A stretch of 64,000 nt of DNA, taken from the NCBI RefSeq assembly GCF_003935425.1, contig NZ_RHQN01000005.1, positions 186,001 to 250,000 on the forward strand, read 5' to 3'. A program made the position numbers and the translations under genes. The notes beneath the pieces were generated by a model. That model had not been told where the DNA came from. It did no database searches and was given only the letters and a program-made list of their open reading frames with translations. Source of the DNA: Pseudomonas sp. v388 (GTDB lineage: Bacteria; Pseudomonadota; Gammaproteobacteria; Pseudomonadales; Pseudomonadaceae). The number at the start of each line of letters is the position of its first letter. Within the stretch, counting starts at the first letter, position 1. This document shows positions 36,654 through 47,873 of the stretch, one piece after another.

Positions 36654-37915
36654 TGCTGCGGCTCCGCTTTCAATTTCAGTTCGGGGCGTTGCATCGGCAG
36701 GAAACCTTGAGGACGCCAGATCATCATCAGCACCATCAAGGCGCCGAACATCAACATGCGGTAGTCGCTGAACTCGCGCATCAGTTCGGGCAACAGGATC
36801 ATCACGATGGCCGCCAGAATCACACCCAATTGCGAGCCCATGCCACCGAGCACCACGATGGCGAGGATGATCGCCGACTCGATGAAGGTGAACGATTCAG
36901 GCGTTACCAAGCCCTGGCGCGCAGCGAAGAAGCTGCCGGCGAACCCGGCGAACGCGGCGCCCAGCGTAAACGCTGAAAGCTTGATCACGGTTGGATTCAG
37001 GCCCAACGCACGGCAGGCGATTTCGTCTTCACGCAGTGCTTCCCAGGCACGCCCGATGGGCATGCGCAGCAGGCGGTTGATCACGAACAGGGCGAACAGG
37101 GCCAGCAGCAGAGCGATCAGGTACAGGTAGATCACTTTGCTGATCGGGCTGTAGTCCAGGCCGAAATACTGGTGGAAGGTCTGCGCACCTTCGGCGGCAC
37201 GCCGCTCGAAGCTCAGGCCGAAGAAGGTCGGCTTCTCGATGTTGCTGATCCCGTTCGGACCGCCGGTGATTTCGGTCATGTTGCGCAGGAAGATGCGGAT
37301 GATCTCGCCGAAGCCCAACGTCACGATGGCCAGATAGTCACCGCGCAGTCGTAACACCGGAAAGCCCAGCAGGAAGCCGAACAGCGCCGCCAGCAGGCCG
37401 GCCAGAGGCAGGCATTCCCAGAAGCTCAGGCCGAAATAGTGCGACAGCAGTGCATAGCCGTACGCGCCGACGGCATAGAAGCCGACATAACCCAGGTCAA
37501 GCAACCCCGCCAGACCGACCACGATGTTCAGGCCCAGGCCCAGCATCACGTAGATCAGAATCAGGGTCGCGATGTCCACCGCGCCGCGCGAGCCAAAGAA
37601 CGGCCAGACGAAAGCCAGCACGATCAGCGCCGCCAGGCCCCAGGCCTGGGTTTTCGGGCGGGTCATGAAGTCGCTGGTTTTCTGCGGGATCAGTGGTTTG
37701 TCGGACTTGCGACCCATGCCACTGATCTGTTCGGCGAACAGCACGCGCAGAAACATCAGCACCGAACAGACGGCAATGATGATCAACGTTGTAGGACTGG
37801 CGTTCTGCACTTGCAGTGTTACGCCGGAGAAGGCCAGTTTCAGGCCCAGAACCGGATAGGCCACGGCCCATACCAGCGCAGCGCTGAACAGCGCCTGTTT
37901 GAGAGACTTGCTCAT
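36650..37915 (-). CDS. livM: Branched-chain amino acid permease LivM/BraE
   Basis: A 421-residue LIV permease with about ten hydrophobic helices. The family region [29 protein letters not shown] is typical. It overlaps livH and livG by four bases each. The N-terminal ~90 residues before the conserved core are as in other pseudomonads. Confidence 0.93.
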   Translation of the reverse strand: MSKSLKQALFSAALVWAVAYPVLGLKLAFSGVTLQVQNASPTTLIIIAVCSVLMFLRVLFAEQISGMGRKSDKPLIPQKTSDFMTRPKTQAWGLAALIVLAFVWPFFGSRGAVDIATLILIYVMLGLGLNIVVGLAGLLDLGYVGFYAVGAYGYALLSHYFGLSFWECLPLAGLLAALFGFLLGFPVLRLRGDYLAIVTLGFGEIIRIFLRNMTEITGGPNGISNIEKPTFFGLSFERRAAEGAQTFHQYFGLDYSPISKVIYLYLIALLLALFALFVINRLLRMPIGRAWEALREDEIACRALGLNPTVIKLSAFTLGAAFAGFAGSFFAARQGLVTPESFTFIESAIILAIVVLGGMGSQLGVILAAIVMILLPELMREFSDYRMLMFGALMVLMMIWRPQGFLPMQRPELKLKAEPQQ

Positions 37916-38835
37916 ACTTTCTCAACCTCCGGACGGCCCAGAAGACCGGTCGGCCGGAACAGCAGCACCAGAATCAGCAGCCCGAAAGCCACCACGTCCT
38001 TGTACTGATCGCCAAATATATCGGCGCCGAAGGCTTCGGCGACGCCCAGCACCAGACCACCGAGCATCGCGCCGGGAATCGAGCCGATGCCTCCCAGTAC
38101 CGCGGCAGTGAACGCTTTCAACCCGACCAGAAAACCGGCGCTGGGGTTGATCACACCGTATTGCATGCTCAGCAGCACCGCGGCCACAGCCGCCAGTGCG
38201 GCGCCGACCACGAAGGTCAGGGCGATGACGCTGTTGGTGTTGATGCCCAGCAGGTTGGCCATCTTCATGTCCTCGGCGCAGGCGCGGCAGGCGCGACCCA
38301 TCCGCGAACGGGAAATGAACAGGGTCAGCCCAGTCATGGCCAGCAGGGTGACCACGAAAACGATGATCTGGATGTAGGAAATCAGCACTTCCTGCGAACC
38401 ACCGGGGCCGAACGACAGGCTGCCGGGGAGCAGGTTGGGAATGGCGAAGTTGCCTGAACCCTGGGAAAGCTGGACCGCGTTCTGCAAAAAGATCGACATG
38501 CCGATCGCAGAAATCAACGGGATCAGACGGTTGCTGTTGCGCAGCGGACGGTAGGCGAGCCGTTCGATGCTGTATCCGTAAGCACTGGTGACGATGATTG
38601 CCGCGGCAAAACCGGCGATCATCAACAGCGGCAGGCTGTGGATGCCCATCATGGCCAGAGCGGCCAGGGCCATGAAAGCGACATAGGAACCGATCATGTA
38701 CACCTCGCCGTGCGCGAAGTTGATCATTCCGATGATGCCGTACACCATCGTGTAGCCGATGGCGATCAATGCATACGTACTGCCAATGGTCAGGCCATTG
38801 ACCAGTTGTTGCATGTAGTGGAATAACTCGGGCAT
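37912..38835 (-). CDS. livH: Branched-chain amino acid permease LivH/BraD
   Basis: A 307-residue LIV permease ([35 protein letters not shown] is the family hallmark). It forms a heterodimer with LivM. First permease gene after the binding protein gene, from which a 212-base gap with a terminator separates it. Confidence 0.95.
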   Translation of the reverse strand: MPELFHYMQQLVNGLTIGSTYALIAIGYTMVYGIIGMINFAHGEVYMIGSYVAFMALAALAMMGIHSLPLLMIAGFAAAIIVTSAYGYSIERLAYRPLRNSNRLIPLISAIGMSIFLQNAVQLSQGSGNFAIPNLLPGSLSFGPGGSQEVLISYIQIIVFVVTLLAMTGLTLFISRSRMGRACRACAEDMKMANLLGINTNSVIALTFVVGAALAAVAAVLLSMQYGVINPSAGFLVGLKAFTAAVLGGIGSIPGAMLGGLVLGVAEAFGADIFGDQYKDVVAFGLLILVLLFRPTGLLGRPEVEKV

Positions 38836-38994
38836 TTACCGCGCTCCTAAAAACCTGATCTGCATTTCTCTGGCCTGCGCCGGGATCGCACTCTATCGGT
38901 GCGTTGCCGGTAATGCCACCAGTGAACCGCTGGTAACGGTTTTAAGATTTTCAGGGGGCTGCGCGTCCGGATCACGGAACGCAGCCTTCATTCG

Positions 38995-39027
38995 TAAAAC
39001 AAAGCCCACTGCGGGTGCAGTGGGCTT
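38995..39027 (-). terminator. Terminator/attenuator after the branched-chain binding protein gene
   Basis: Arms AAGCCCACTGC (39002-39012) and GCAGTGGGCTT (39017-39027) with a GGGT loop; on the reverse strand a TTTGTTTTAC tract follows. It lies between the binding protein gene and livH, so it would limit read-through into the permease genes. Confidence 0.75.
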
Positions 39028-39047
39028 CGGTGATCAAAACAGAAAGC

Positions 39048-40172
39048 TTATTGTGCGGCTTCGGTCTTCGGCTTGCCGAAGTGCCACTCGTAGACCACGA
39101 ACTGGAAGTTCTTCAGGTCGCCTTTCTCGTCGTAGCTCAGCTCGCCCATCGGAGTCTGGAAGGTTCCGGCGTGGATGGCGGCTGCCACTTTGTCGGTGTC
39201 TTCGGACTTGGCGGCGGCGATGCCGTCGGCGATGACCTGGACCGCAGAGTAGGACGGGTACACGAACGGACCGCTTGGGTCTTCATTCTTGTCCTTGAAC
39301 GCCTTGGTCAGTGCCTGGTTGGCCGGATCCTGGTCGAAGGATTTAGGCAGAGTTACCAGCAGGCCTTCGGAAGCGTCGCCGGCGATCTGCGAGATGGAGT
39401 CGTTGCCGACGCCTTCAGGACCCATGAAGCGGGCTTTCAGGCCCTTTTCCTTGGACTGACGCAGGATCTGGCCCAGCTCCGGGTGGTAGCCGCCGTAGTA
39501 GACGAAGTCGACGTTGGCTTGCTTGAGCTTGGCGATCAGCGAGGAGAAGTCCTTGTCACCGGGGTTGATGCCTTCAAACAGGGCAACCTTGGTGCCTTTG
39601 CCTTCCAGCGTGGTCTTCACCGCAGAAGCGATACCTTCGCCGTATTGCTGCTTGTCGTGAACGACCGCGACGACCTTCGGCTTGACGACGTCGGCGATGT
39701 AGTTACCGGCGGCCGGGCCCTGGGCGCTGTCCAGGCCGATGGTGCGGAACACCAGCTTGTAGCCACGGTTGGTGATTTCCGGGCTGGTGGCAGCCGGGGT
39801 CACCATGATGATGCCTTCGTCTTCATAGACGTCGGAAGCGGGTTGAGCGGAGCTGGAGCAGAGGTGACCGATAACGTACTTGACGCCGTCGTTGACCACG
39901 TTGTTGGCGACGGCAACGGCCTGCTTGGGTTCGCAGACATCATCGTATTCAACCGCGACGAGCTGCTTGCCATTCACGCCACCCTTGGCGTTGATCTGCT
40001 CGATGGCCATCCTGGCGCCGCGGAACTGCATGGCGCCGTATTCGGCGACCGGGCCAGTCTTGGGGCCGGCGATGCCGATCTTGATGGTGTCGGCTGCGAA
40101 CGAATGGCTGGCAACCCCGGCCATAACCAATGCGGCAAACAGCTTCGAAAGCGTCTTGGTACCCTTAGTCAT
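39048..40172 (-). CDS. braC: Branched-chain amino acid binding protein (BraC/LivJ)
   Basis: A 374-residue periplasmic binding protein. The signal peptide ends ASHSFAADT, with cleavage after about residue 26, then DTIKIGIAGPKTGPVAEYG typical of LIV receptors. The ATG at 40172, preceded by GGAG, begins the signal; upstream codons would not. It heads the operon; the gap and terminator to livH fit the usual high expression of the receptor. Confidence 0.93.
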   Translation of the reverse strand: MTKGTKTLSKLFAALVMAGVASHSFAADTIKIGIAGPKTGPVAEYGAMQFRGARMAIEQINAKGGVNGKQLVAVEYDDVCEPKQAVAVANNVVNDGVKYVIGHLCSSSAQPASDVYEDEGIIMVTPAATSPEITNRGYKLVFRTIGLDSAQGPAAGNYIADVVKPKVVAVVHDKQQYGEGIASAVKTTLEGKGTKVALFEGINPGDKDFSSLIAKLKQANVDFVYYGGYHPELGQILRQSKEKGLKARFMGPEGVGNDSISQIAGDASEGLLVTLPKSFDQDPANQALTKAFKDKNEDPSGPFVYPSYSAVQVIADGIAAAKSEDTDKVAAAIHAGTFQTPMGELSYDEKGDLKNFQFVVYEWHFGKPKTEAAQ

Positions 40173-40501
40173 GATGCTCCACTCTTGCTTTGTCGTTTTT
40201 ATAATCCTGATGGCCAAGGCTTCAGGACCGGATTTGTCATCGGTCTCTCTCTGCACCGGCCAGCCGTACCGGGCCAGTCTAGATTGCCGGTCACCGGGTT
40301 GGAAAGCTGGCTACAGGGGAGTGCGCCGCTGCGTGTCGCGTAATTGAAAGAAACTTATACAAACCCTGCTGCCCCGGCCGGACTTCGGCGCCGGGCGTAC
40401 CGGTTTGCGTGCATTTTCCTGCAATCAATCGTCTGCTTCCGGGTATGTCCAGGCAAGAGGCGGCGCTATCATTGCGCCGATTTTCTTTACAGGACAAACC
40501 C
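40173..40501. other. 329-base gap: divergent promoter region of braC and DUF2288 gene
   Basis: No gene, REP or clear terminator is visible. A TATAAT hexamer lies at 40200-40205 on the plus strand, too far from the downstream gene to assign. It presumably holds the promoter of braC on the minus strand and that of the 40502 gene. Confidence 0.4.
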
Positions 40502-40807
40502 ATGACGCAAGAACCTAGCACCCTCTATGCCAAACTGCTTGGCGAAACCGCTGCGATCACCTGGAAAGAATTGCAACCATTCTTTGCCAAGGGTGCCCTG
40601 TTGTGGGTCGAAGAACCGCTGGACCTGATCGAAGTAGCCGAGGCGGTGGCGGAGAATGAGGCCCCCAGGGTTTCCGCATGGCTGGACAGCGGGCAACTTG
40701 CCAAGGTGTCGGAGACCAAGGCTTTAGAGCTGGTAGAGCGCGATCCGACGCTATGGGCGGTCGTAGTGGCACCGTGGGTATTGATCCAGAACAGGGCAGG
40801 AGAATAG
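40502..40807 (+). CDS. DUF2288 small protein
   Basis: A 101-residue cytoplasmic protein of unknown function. The sequence TLYAKLLGETAAITWKELQPFFAKG and VERDPTLWAVVVAPWVLIQ fits DUF2288, common in pseudomonads. The ATG at 40502 follows an ACAGGA site and is where family starts lie. Confidence 0.8.
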   Translation: MTQEPSTLYAKLLGETAAITWKELQPFFAKGALLWVEEPLDLIEVAEAVAENEAPRVSAWLDSGQLAKVSETKALELVERDPTLWAVVVAPWVLIQNRAGE

Positions 40808-40917
40808 CGGGCGCCCTGAATTGGTGCTCGAAAGGGCTCCAAAATGGGTGGGACGGTAACCTCGGCGTATCGGGTCGGTAGCGAAACGCCACAGTCCGGT
40901 CTGCTCAATCAGCCTGT

Positions 40918-40985
40918 TTCGCCAGCAAGCTGGCTCCGCAGGTTCGAGGCAACCGTGGCCTTGCACGAGCCAGCTTGCTGGCGAA
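40918..40985. repeat. REP doublet (REPIN) with perfect 19-base arms
   Basis: TTCGCCAGCAAGCTGGCTC (40918-40936) and its exact inverted copy (40967-40985) enclose 30 bases. It ends 5 bases before the stop codon of the c-di-GMP gene. Confidence 0.85.
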
Positions 40986-40989
40986 GCCT

Positions 40990-43305
40990 TCAATCCGACC
41001 AACGGCTACGCTTGGTACGCTCCCCAGGGTGATCAGCCGGGGCGCTGTGATTGCCCGGCAGGTCGGCGAAAAGGTCATGGGAAGACAACGCGTCGGGCCG
41101 TTTCGTCTCCGGCGCCAGCATCTGCGCTGCAGGCCACACGCTGGCAGCGGTTGTCTCGTTCATCTGCTTGATCATCGGCAGCAGCGCGGTCAGCGGCCGG
41201 GGTTTGCTGAACAGATACCCCTGCACATAATCACTGCCGAATTCGCTGAGCAGTTGCAGTTGTTCTGCAGTTTCAACGCCCTCGGTGACGACTTTCAGCT
41301 TCAGGGTTCGGGCCATGACGATAATCGCGTGCACCAGTTCGATATCGTGCGGCGACTTGGGGATGTCGACGATGAACGATCGGTCGATCTTCAGCGTGTC
41401 CAGTGGCAGGCGCTTGAGGTAGGCCAGCGATGAATAGCCGGTTCCGAAGTCATCGATGGACAATGAAACCCCAAGGTTTCGGATCTGCTTGAGCATCAGG
41501 ACGGTCTTGCCGACGTCGCCCATCAACGCGTTTTCCGTGATCTCCACTTCCAGTCGGCCCGGCCCGATGGCGCTATGGCGCATGGCCTGCTCGAACTCTT
41601 CGACCAGCTCTTCGCGGCCCAAATTGATTGCCGAGCAATTGACGGCAATCACGATGTCTTCAAGACCGTCCTGGCGCAGGGCGGCGAGGTCGCTGCAAGC
41701 GTTGCGCAGCACCCAGTTGTCCAGGTCGGCGATCAGGCCATTGGCTTCGGCGATGCCGATGAAGCGGTCCGGCGGCAACAGGCCGTGTTGCGGGTGTTCC
41801 CAGCGCACCAGTGCTTCGAGCTTGGCCACGCGTCCGGTGCGCAGCTCGACGATCGGCTGGTAGTAGACCTGCAGGCCATGGTCCTCGCGCAGCGCGTTGC
41901 GCAGCTCTTCTTCCAGATGCAGTTCGAGGCTGGCGCGGGTCCTGAGGGCAGGGCTGAAGAAATTGACACGGTTGCGTCCGTCGCCCTTGGATTGATACAG
42001 CGCCAGATCCGCATGCTTGAGCAGCTCTTCGCTGGTGGTGCCGTCGCGGGGCGACACTGCGATGCCGATGCTGGTGGTCATGACCATACGGCGGCCGGAC
42101 AGGGCGATGGGCTCCTTCATCTTTTGCATGATGCGGTGCGCCAGGTGCCTGGCTTCATCGTAAACCGGGATGCTGATCAAAATGCAGAACTCGTCACCGC
42201 CGAAACGCGCCACCACGTCCTGCGCCCGGGTGGCGCTGCGGATGCGGTCGGCAATGACCTTGAGCAACTCATCCCCGGCGTCATGGCCCAGGCTGTCGTT
42301 GATGCGCTTGAAGTGATCGATATCGAGAAACATCACCGCCAGCATGCCGTTGCCGACGCCGTTTTCCAGCAGCTTTTCGGCAAAGATCTGGTTGAAGCCT
42401 CGCCGGTTGATCAGGTTGGTGAGCGGGTCGTAGTGCGCCACTTGCTGCAGCGAGACCTGCGCCTGGTCCAGTTGGGTCAGCAGGTTATTGACTCGCTGCA
42501 GGTCGCGTTCCTTGCTCTGCAGTTTCTTGTCGGCCATGGCCGCGCTGACGCTGCCGGCAATGATCAGCAGGGTAATGACGGCGATGGTCAGCGCCAGTTG
42601 CTGGCTGTTTTCGGTATTGGGACTCTGCAACGCGGCTTCTTGCGGCAGCACCAGATTCAGCGCGTGCATGCCGGTCAGGTGCAGGGTCAGCAGCCCGGCG
42701 CCCACGAACAGGCTGGCACCGTAGCGGTACATTTCGTCGAACATGCCGCCGGTGCGGCGCAGATGGCGTGACAGTACCAGCAGGGCGAGGCTGGACAGCA
42801 TCGCGACCAGCACCGACAGCGCGACCAGCCTGGCGTTGTAATACTGGGTTGCCTCGGATCGCATCGCGGCCATGCCCACGTAGTGCATCGTCGCGATACC
42901 CACGCCCATTCCCACCGAGGTGAGCAAAGCGCGCCTGACGCTCAGGATGGTCCTGGTCAGCGCATTGACGCCCAGCCACGCCGCCAGCAGGACGATCAGC
43001 AGCGACGCCAGGGTAATGGTCATGTCGAAGGAGATCTTCAACGGTGCCTGGAAGGCCAGCATGCTGATGAAATGCATTGCCCAGATGCCGCCGGCCAGGC
43101 AGAACGCACACAGCGCTTTCCAGATGCGCCGGCTTTTGATGGCATCGGCCTGCACGACGCGGTCGGCGATGTTCAGGGTAGCGAAACTGGCAGCGCTGGC
43201 GACCCCGTAAGCCAGCGCCACGAGAAACAGGTTGTGACTGCAGTTGATCAAGACTTGCCCGTTCGCCGGATAATCGACGAACAGGTGCACGTTCAGCCAT
43301 TCCAT
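40990..43305 (-). CDS. MHYT-GGDEF-EAL c-di-GMP protein (NbdA/MucR-like)
   Basis: A 771-residue inner-membrane protein. The MHYT sensor is at 1-255, with His/Met motifs at 77-82 (MHFISM), 140-145 (MHYVGM) and 209-216 (LHLTGMHA). The GGDEF domain has an intact GGDEF at 369-373, and the EAL domain has EAL at 497-499, so both synthesis and breakdown of c-di-GMP are possible. Near rapA it matches, from memory, the NbdA locus (PA3311) of P. aeruginosa, but that protein has a degenerate GGDEF. The last ~60 residues after the EAL domain are disordered. Confidence 0.9.
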   Translation of the reverse strand: MEWLNVHLFVDYPANGQVLINCSHNLFLVALAYGVASAASFATLNIADRVVQADAIKSRRIWKALCAFCLAGGIWAMHFISMLAFQAPLKISFDMTITLASLLIVLLAAWLGVNALTRTILSVRRALLTSVGMGVGIATMHYVGMAAMRSEATQYYNARLVALSVLVAMLSSLALLVLSRHLRRTGGMFDEMYRYGASLFVGAGLLTLHLTGMHALNLVLPQEAALQSPNTENSQQLALTIAVITLLIIAGSVSAAMADKKLQSKERDLQRVNNLLTQLDQAQVSLQQVAHYDPLTNLINRRGFNQIFAEKLLENGVGNGMLAVMFLDIDHFKRINDSLGHDAGDELLKVIADRIRSATRAQDVVARFGGDEFCILISIPVYDEARHLAHRIMQKMKEPIALSGRRMVMTTSIGIAVSPRDGTTSEELLKHADLALYQSKGDGRNRVNFFSPALRTRASLELHLEEELRNALREDHGLQVYYQPIVELRTGRVAKLEALVRWEHPQHGLLPPDRFIGIAEANGLIADLDNWVLRNACSDLAALRQDGLEDIVIAVNCSAINLGREELVEEFEQAMRHSAIGPGRLEVEITENALMGDVGKTVLMLKQIRNLGVSLSIDDFGTGYSSLAYLKRLPLDTLKIDRSFIVDIPKSPHDIELVHAIIVMARTLKLKVVTEGVETAEQLQLLSEFGSDYVQGYLFSKPRPLTALLPMIKQMNETTAASVWPAAQMLAPETKRPDALSSHDLFADLPGNHSAPADHPGERTKRSRWSD

Positions 43306-43550
43306 AGCGAGCCCTATATATTCACTACCAGGGTCGCCAAGGTAGGTCTCCCGGCGATCGAAGCTGAGTATAGAAGCGAAATGCCGCTACGTAACGGGAC
43401 CAGTCGACGAAACGCGGAGCCACTCAATAACCATTGGTTCTAAGCCGCATTTCCATCCAAACGGATAGTGCTGGATTCCGCTTACGAATGTTTACAGACA
43501 GTTTTCCCCCAGCCTTCTAGATTCATCCCACCACCACCACTCACGACGGG

Positions 43551-44921
43551 ATGGATACCTTCATGCACAAGCCTTTACCGGATGACTCCACCCAGGCCGC
43601 CAACGCATGGCGCGTGCTGTTCCTGTTGTTCCTGGCCAATCTGTTCAACTTCTTCGACCGCACGATTCCGGCCATCATCGTGGAGCCCATCCGTCTTGAG
43701 TGGCATTTGAGTGATTTCCAGCTGGGCTTGTTGGGTACGGCGTTTACGCTGGTCTATGCCATCGCCGGCCTGCCCTTGGGGCGGATCGCGGACACCGGTT
43801 CACGCAAGAAACTGATGGGCTGGGGCCTTGCGGTGTGGAGTGGACTGACGGCCGTCAACGGCATGGCCACCAGTTTCTGGAGCTTTTTACTGGTGCGCAT
43901 GGGCGTCGGCATCGGCGAGGCCAGCTATGCACCGGCCGCGAATTCGTTAATTGGCGACCTGTTTCCGGCGCATCGCAGATCGCGGGCCATGGGCATCTTC
44001 ATGCTGGGTCTGCCGTTGGGGCTGCTGCTGGCCTTCTTCACCATCGGTGCGATGGTCAAGGCGTTCGATAGCTGGCGGGCACCGTTCTTTATCGCCGCAG
44101 TACCAGGGCTGGTGCTGGCGGTGTTCATTTTCTTCATCCGCGAACCGAAACGCGGAGCCGCTGAAAGCGTGCGCATGTCGGAGGTCAGGATCGACAAACC
44201 GATTCGCCGGGTGCTGTCGGTGCCGACCTTCCGCTGGCTGGTGCTGGGCGGGCTGACCTTCAACTTCGCCACTTATGCCTGTAACTCGTTCATGGTGCCG
44301 ATGCTGCAGCGATATTTCCTGCTGCCGTTGCAGGACGCTGCCGTGGCAACGGGGGTAATTGTCGGTGTGACCGGTTTGGTCGGGCTGACGCTGGGTGGTG
44401 TGATCGCCGACAAACTGCATCAGCGTTCGGCTAATGGACGCCTGCTGTTCGCAGCGTTCAGCATGCTGGTCGCGACGCTCGCTACCGGGTATGCGCTGCA
44501 TGCCGGTCGGGTGGAAATCGGGGTGTTCGTCGGTGTGTTCAGCATCGGCTGGTTGTTCGCGTACAACTTCTACACCTGCGTCTACACCGCGATTCAGGAC
44601 GTGATCGAACCGCGTCTGCGGGCGACAGCCATGGCGTTGTTCTTTGCGGGTTTGTACTTGCTGGGTGGCGGGTTGGGTCCGGTGGTGGTCGGGGCGCTGT
44701 CCGATCATTTCGCCAAGGCGGCGATGGCGGCGGCAGGCGTGGAGCAGATGACCGAAGGCTTCAAGGCCATCGGCCTGCACGACGCGATGTACCTGATACC
44801 GGCTGCGTTGCTGCTGACCCTGGTGTTTCTGTTCATGGCCTCCCGGGGTTTCAGCCGAGATGCGCAGCGGATGACGGCGAGGATGGTGGCCGAAGAGCCT
44901 GCGGTACATGCGCTGCAATGA
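43551..44921 (+). CDS. MFS transporter (Spinster-like)
   Basis: A 456-residue major facilitator with 12 hydrophobic helices. The LFNFFDRTIPAIIVEPI and GRIADTGSRKKL motifs match the Spinster-type MFS family. The substrate is unknown (sphingolipid-like, organic acids or aromatics are known in relatives). Start 43551 is an ATG; an alternative ATG at 43563 gives MHKPLP. Confidence 0.85.
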   Translation: MDTFMHKPLPDDSTQAANAWRVLFLLFLANLFNFFDRTIPAIIVEPIRLEWHLSDFQLGLLGTAFTLVYAIAGLPLGRIADTGSRKKLMGWGLAVWSGLTAVNGMATSFWSFLLVRMGVGIGEASYAPAANSLIGDLFPAHRRSRAMGIFMLGLPLGLLLAFFTIGAMVKAFDSWRAPFFIAAVPGLVLAVFIFFIREPKRGAAESVRMSEVRIDKPIRRVLSVPTFRWLVLGGLTFNFATYACNSFMVPMLQRYFLLPLQDAAVATGVIVGVTGLVGLTLGGVIADKLHQRSANGRLLFAAFSMLVATLATGYALHAGRVEIGVFVGVFSIGWLFAYNFYTCVYTAIQDVIEPRLRATAMALFFAGLYLLGGGLGPVVVGALSDHFAKAAMAAAGVEQMTEGFKAIGLHDAMYLIPAALLLTLVFLFMASRGFSRDAQRMTARMVAEEPAVHALQ

Positions 44922-44930
44922 ACGGGTAAG

Positions 44931-45012
44931 CGCCAGCTCGCTGGCGAAGGACCTTGGACAGCCGTCGCACATGCGACGGCTGTGATGATGCCTTCGCGAG
45001 CAAGCTCGCTCT
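44931..45012. repeat. REP doublet (REPIN) with an extra inner hairpin
   Basis: CGCCAGCTCGCTGGCGAAGG faces an inverted CCTTCGCGAGCAAGCTCGCT. Between them lies a perfect 10-base palindrome, AGCCGTCGCA (44960-44969) and TGCGACGGCT (44972-44981). It lies between the convergent MFS and rapA genes. Confidence 0.75.
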
Positions 45013-45026
45013 TAGTGACTGGGCGG

Positions 45027-47873
45027 TTACCCGGCCACCAGCACCCGAATCGCTTCGAGACGCAGCGCGGCTTTTTCCAGCATCGCCAGGCCTTGCTCGC
45101 GCTGGTTGCGCAGCGCCACCAGCTCGCTATCGCGCACGGTCGGGTTGACCGCTTGCAAGGCGGTCAGGCGTGCCAGTTCTTCCTCGGTATCCGCCGCCAG
45201 GCGACGCTGCGCTTCGGCAACACGCTCGGCATGCTTGGGCGCGATCTTGGCTTCGCCGGCGTTGATCTTCGGCGTCAGCACATCGCGCTGGGCCTGGATG
45301 AACTTGTTGGCGCTGGCCCGCGGCACGCTTTCGAGCTGGTCGTTCAAGGTGTTGAACGAGACCCGGCCTGACAGGTCGTTGCCGTTGGCGTCCAGCAGGC
45401 AGCGCAATGCGGCAGGCGGCAGGTAGCGACCCAGTTGCAGGGAGCGCGGCGCGACCACTTCGCTGACGTAGATCAGCTCCAGCAATACGGTGCCGGGCTT
45501 GAGCGCCTTGTTCTTGATCAACGCCACGGAGGTGTTGCCCATCGAGCCGGACAACACCAGGTCCATGCCGCCTTGCACCATCGGGTGTTCCCAGGTGATG
45601 AACTGCATGTCTTCGCGAGACAGCGCCTGGTTGCGATCATAGGTGATGGTCACGCCTTCGTCGTCGCCCAGCGGGAAGCTGGCGTCGAGCATTTTCTCGC
45701 TCGGCTTGAGGATCAGCGCGTTTTCCGAATGGTCTTCGCTGTCGATGCCGAACGCGTCGAACAGGGTTTCCATGTAGATCGGCAACGAGAACTGGTCGTC
45801 CTGCTCAAGAATGGCTTCCACCAAGGCTTCACCTTCGCCCGCGCCGCCGGAGTTGAGTTCCAGCAGACGGTCGCGACCGGTGTGCAGTTCGCTTTCCAGG
45901 CGCTCGCGCTCGGTGCGGGCTTCGTCGATCAACTGCTGCCACTCGTCATCGTCACCGCTTTCCAGCAGCGGCAGCAGACGCGGGCCGAACTGGTGCTGCA
46001 AGGCGTTGCCGGTCGGGCAGGTGTTGAGGAAGGCATTGAGCGCTTCGTGGTACCACTGGAACAGGCGGGCTTGCGGGCTAGTTTCCAGGTATGGCACGTG
46101 CAGCTCGATGGTGTGCTTCTGGCCGATCCGGTCCAGACGACCGATACGCTGCTCCAGCAGATCGGGGTGCGACGGCAGATCGAACAGCACCAGATGGTGC
46201 GCGAACTGGAAGTTGCGGCCTTCACTGCCGATTTCCGAACAGATCAGCACCTGGGCGCCGAACTCTTCGTCGGCGAAGTAGGCCGCGGCGCGGTCACGCT
46301 CAAGGATGTTCATGCCTTCATGAAACACGGTGGCCGGAATTCCGGAGCGCACGCGCAAGGCGTCTTCCAGGTCCATCGCGGTTTCAGCGTGGGCGCAGAT
46401 GACCAGCACTTTGACGCGCTTGAGCATCTTCAGTGTGTCGATCAGCCAGTCGACCCGAGGGTCGAAGCGCCACCAGCGCTCTTCTTCATCGACTTCGGCC
46501 TGTGCCTGGAAGCTGACTTCCGGGTACAGATCGGCGTGCTCGCCCAGCGGCAATTCCAGATACTGATCCGGGTTGGGCAGGCCGTACTGATGCAGTTGGC
46601 GCTGTGGGAAACCTTGCACGGCGGCACGGGTGTTACGGAACAGCACGCGGCCGGTGCCGTGGCGGTCGAGCAATTCGCGGATCAGGCGCGCCTTGGCCTC
46701 TTCGTCGCCGGCATTGACGGCAGCGACCAGCGCTTCGCCTTCGGCGCCGAGGAAACCATGGATGGTCTTGTTGGCTGCAGGCGACAGCACGCCCTTGTCC
46801 AGCAACTCCTGAACGGCTTCGGCGACCGGGCGATAGTTCTCGCTTTCGGCACGGAAGGCCTGCAGGTCGTGGAAGCGGTTGGGGTCCAGCAGGCGCAGAC
46901 GTGCGAAGTGGCTGTCCTGGCCCAGCTGTTCCGGGGTTGCGGTGAGCAGCAGCACGCCGGCAATGACTTCGGCCAGTTGTTCGACCAGGGCGTACTCGGG
47001 GCTGGCTTTTTCTTCATGCCAGACCAGGTGGTGCGCTTCGTCGACCACCATCAGATCCCAGCCCGCTGCGAACAGCGCGTCCTGAGCCTTTTCGTCCCCG
47101 ACCAGCCATTCCAGCGCAACCAGCGCCAGCTGGGTGTCCTCGAACGGGTTGCCGGCATCGCTTTCCATGAAGCGCTCGGCGTCGAACAGCGCGACCTGCA
47201 GATTGAAGCGGCGGCGCATTTCCACCAGCCACTGGTGCTGGAGGTTTTCCGGAACCAGGATCAAGACGCGGCTGGCACGGCCCGACAGCAACTGGCGATG
47301 GATCACCAGACCGGCCTCGATGGTCTTGCCCAGGCCCACTTCGTCGGCGAGCAGAACCCGAGGCGCGATACGGTCGGCGACCTCGCGGGCAATGTGCAGC
47401 TGGTGTGCGATAGGTTGTGCACGCACGCCGCCCAGTCCCCAAAGGGAAGACTGCAGCTGGCGGCTGGTGTGTTCCAGGGTGTTGTAGCGCAGCGAGAACC
47501 ACGCCAGCGGGTCGATCTGGCCGGCGAACAGGCGGTCGGTGGCCAGGCGGAACTGGATGAAGTTCGACAGCTGGGTTTCCGGCAGGGTAACCAGTTCGTT
47601 CTGCGCGTTGAAACCGTGGTAGACCAGCAGCCCGTCAACATCGTCGACTTCGCGAACGGTCAGTTTCCAGTTTTCGAAATGCGTGATCACGTCGCCCGGC
47701 GAAAACCGCACGCGCGTCAGTGGAGCATTACGCAGGGCGTATTGGCGCGTTTCGCCAGTGGCCGGATAGAGTACGGTCAGTAAGCGGCCATCCTGTGCCA
47801 GAACGGTGCCCAAACCTAACTCGGCTTCGCTGTCGCTGATCCAGCGTTGCCCCGGTTGATACTGCTGCGCCAT
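45027..47873 (-). CDS. rapA: RNA polymerase-associated SWI/SNF ATPase RapA
   Basis: A 948-residue ATPase that binds core RNA polymerase and aids its recycling. Two N-terminal Tudor-like parts are followed by a Snf2 ATPase core ([16 protein letters not shown] Walker A; DEAHH motif II) and helicase C domain ([31 protein letters not shown]). Length matches E. coli RapA (968). Long antisense ORFs within it are codon-bias artefacts. Confidence 0.96.
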   Translation of the reverse strand: MAQQYQPGQRWISDSEAELGLGTVLAQDGRLLTVLYPATGETRQYALRNAPLTRVRFSPGDVITHFENWKLTVREVDDVDGLLVYHGFNAQNELVTLPETQLSNFIQFRLATDRLFAGQIDPLAWFSLRYNTLEHTSRQLQSSLWGLGGVRAQPIAHQLHIAREVADRIAPRVLLADEVGLGKTIEAGLVIHRQLLSGRASRVLILVPENLQHQWLVEMRRRFNLQVALFDAERFMESDAGNPFEDTQLALVALEWLVGDEKAQDALFAAGWDLMVVDEAHHLVWHEEKASPEYALVEQLAEVIAGVLLLTATPEQLGQDSHFARLRLLDPNRFHDLQAFRAESENYRPVAEAVQELLDKGVLSPAANKTIHGFLGAEGEALVAAVNAGDEEAKARLIRELLDRHGTGRVLFRNTRAAVQGFPQRQLHQYGLPNPDQYLELPLGEHADLYPEVSFQAQAEVDEEERWWRFDPRVDWLIDTLKMLKRVKVLVICAHAETAMDLEDALRVRSGIPATVFHEGMNILERDRAAAYFADEEFGAQVLICSEIGSEGRNFQFAHHLVLFDLPSHPDLLEQRIGRLDRIGQKHTIELHVPYLETSPQARLFQWYHEALNAFLNTCPTGNALQHQFGPRLLPLLESGDDDEWQQLIDEARTERERLESELHTGRDRLLELNSGGAGEGEALVEAILEQDDQFSLPIYMETLFDAFGIDSEDHSENALILKPSEKMLDASFPLGDDEGVTITYDRNQALSREDMQFITWEHPMVQGGMDLVLSGSMGNTSVALIKNKALKPGTVLLELIYVSEVVAPRSLQLGRYLPPAALRCLLDANGNDLSGRVSFNTLNDQLESVPRASANKFIQAQRDVLTPKINAGEAKIAPKHAERVAEAQRRLAADTEEELARLTALQAVNPTVRDSELVALRNQREQGLAMLEKAALRLEAIRVLVAG

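Noticed and set aside
45435-47783. Long antisense frame inside rapA
   Set aside because: rapA motifs are complete on the minus strand, and this frame has no start signals or domain content.
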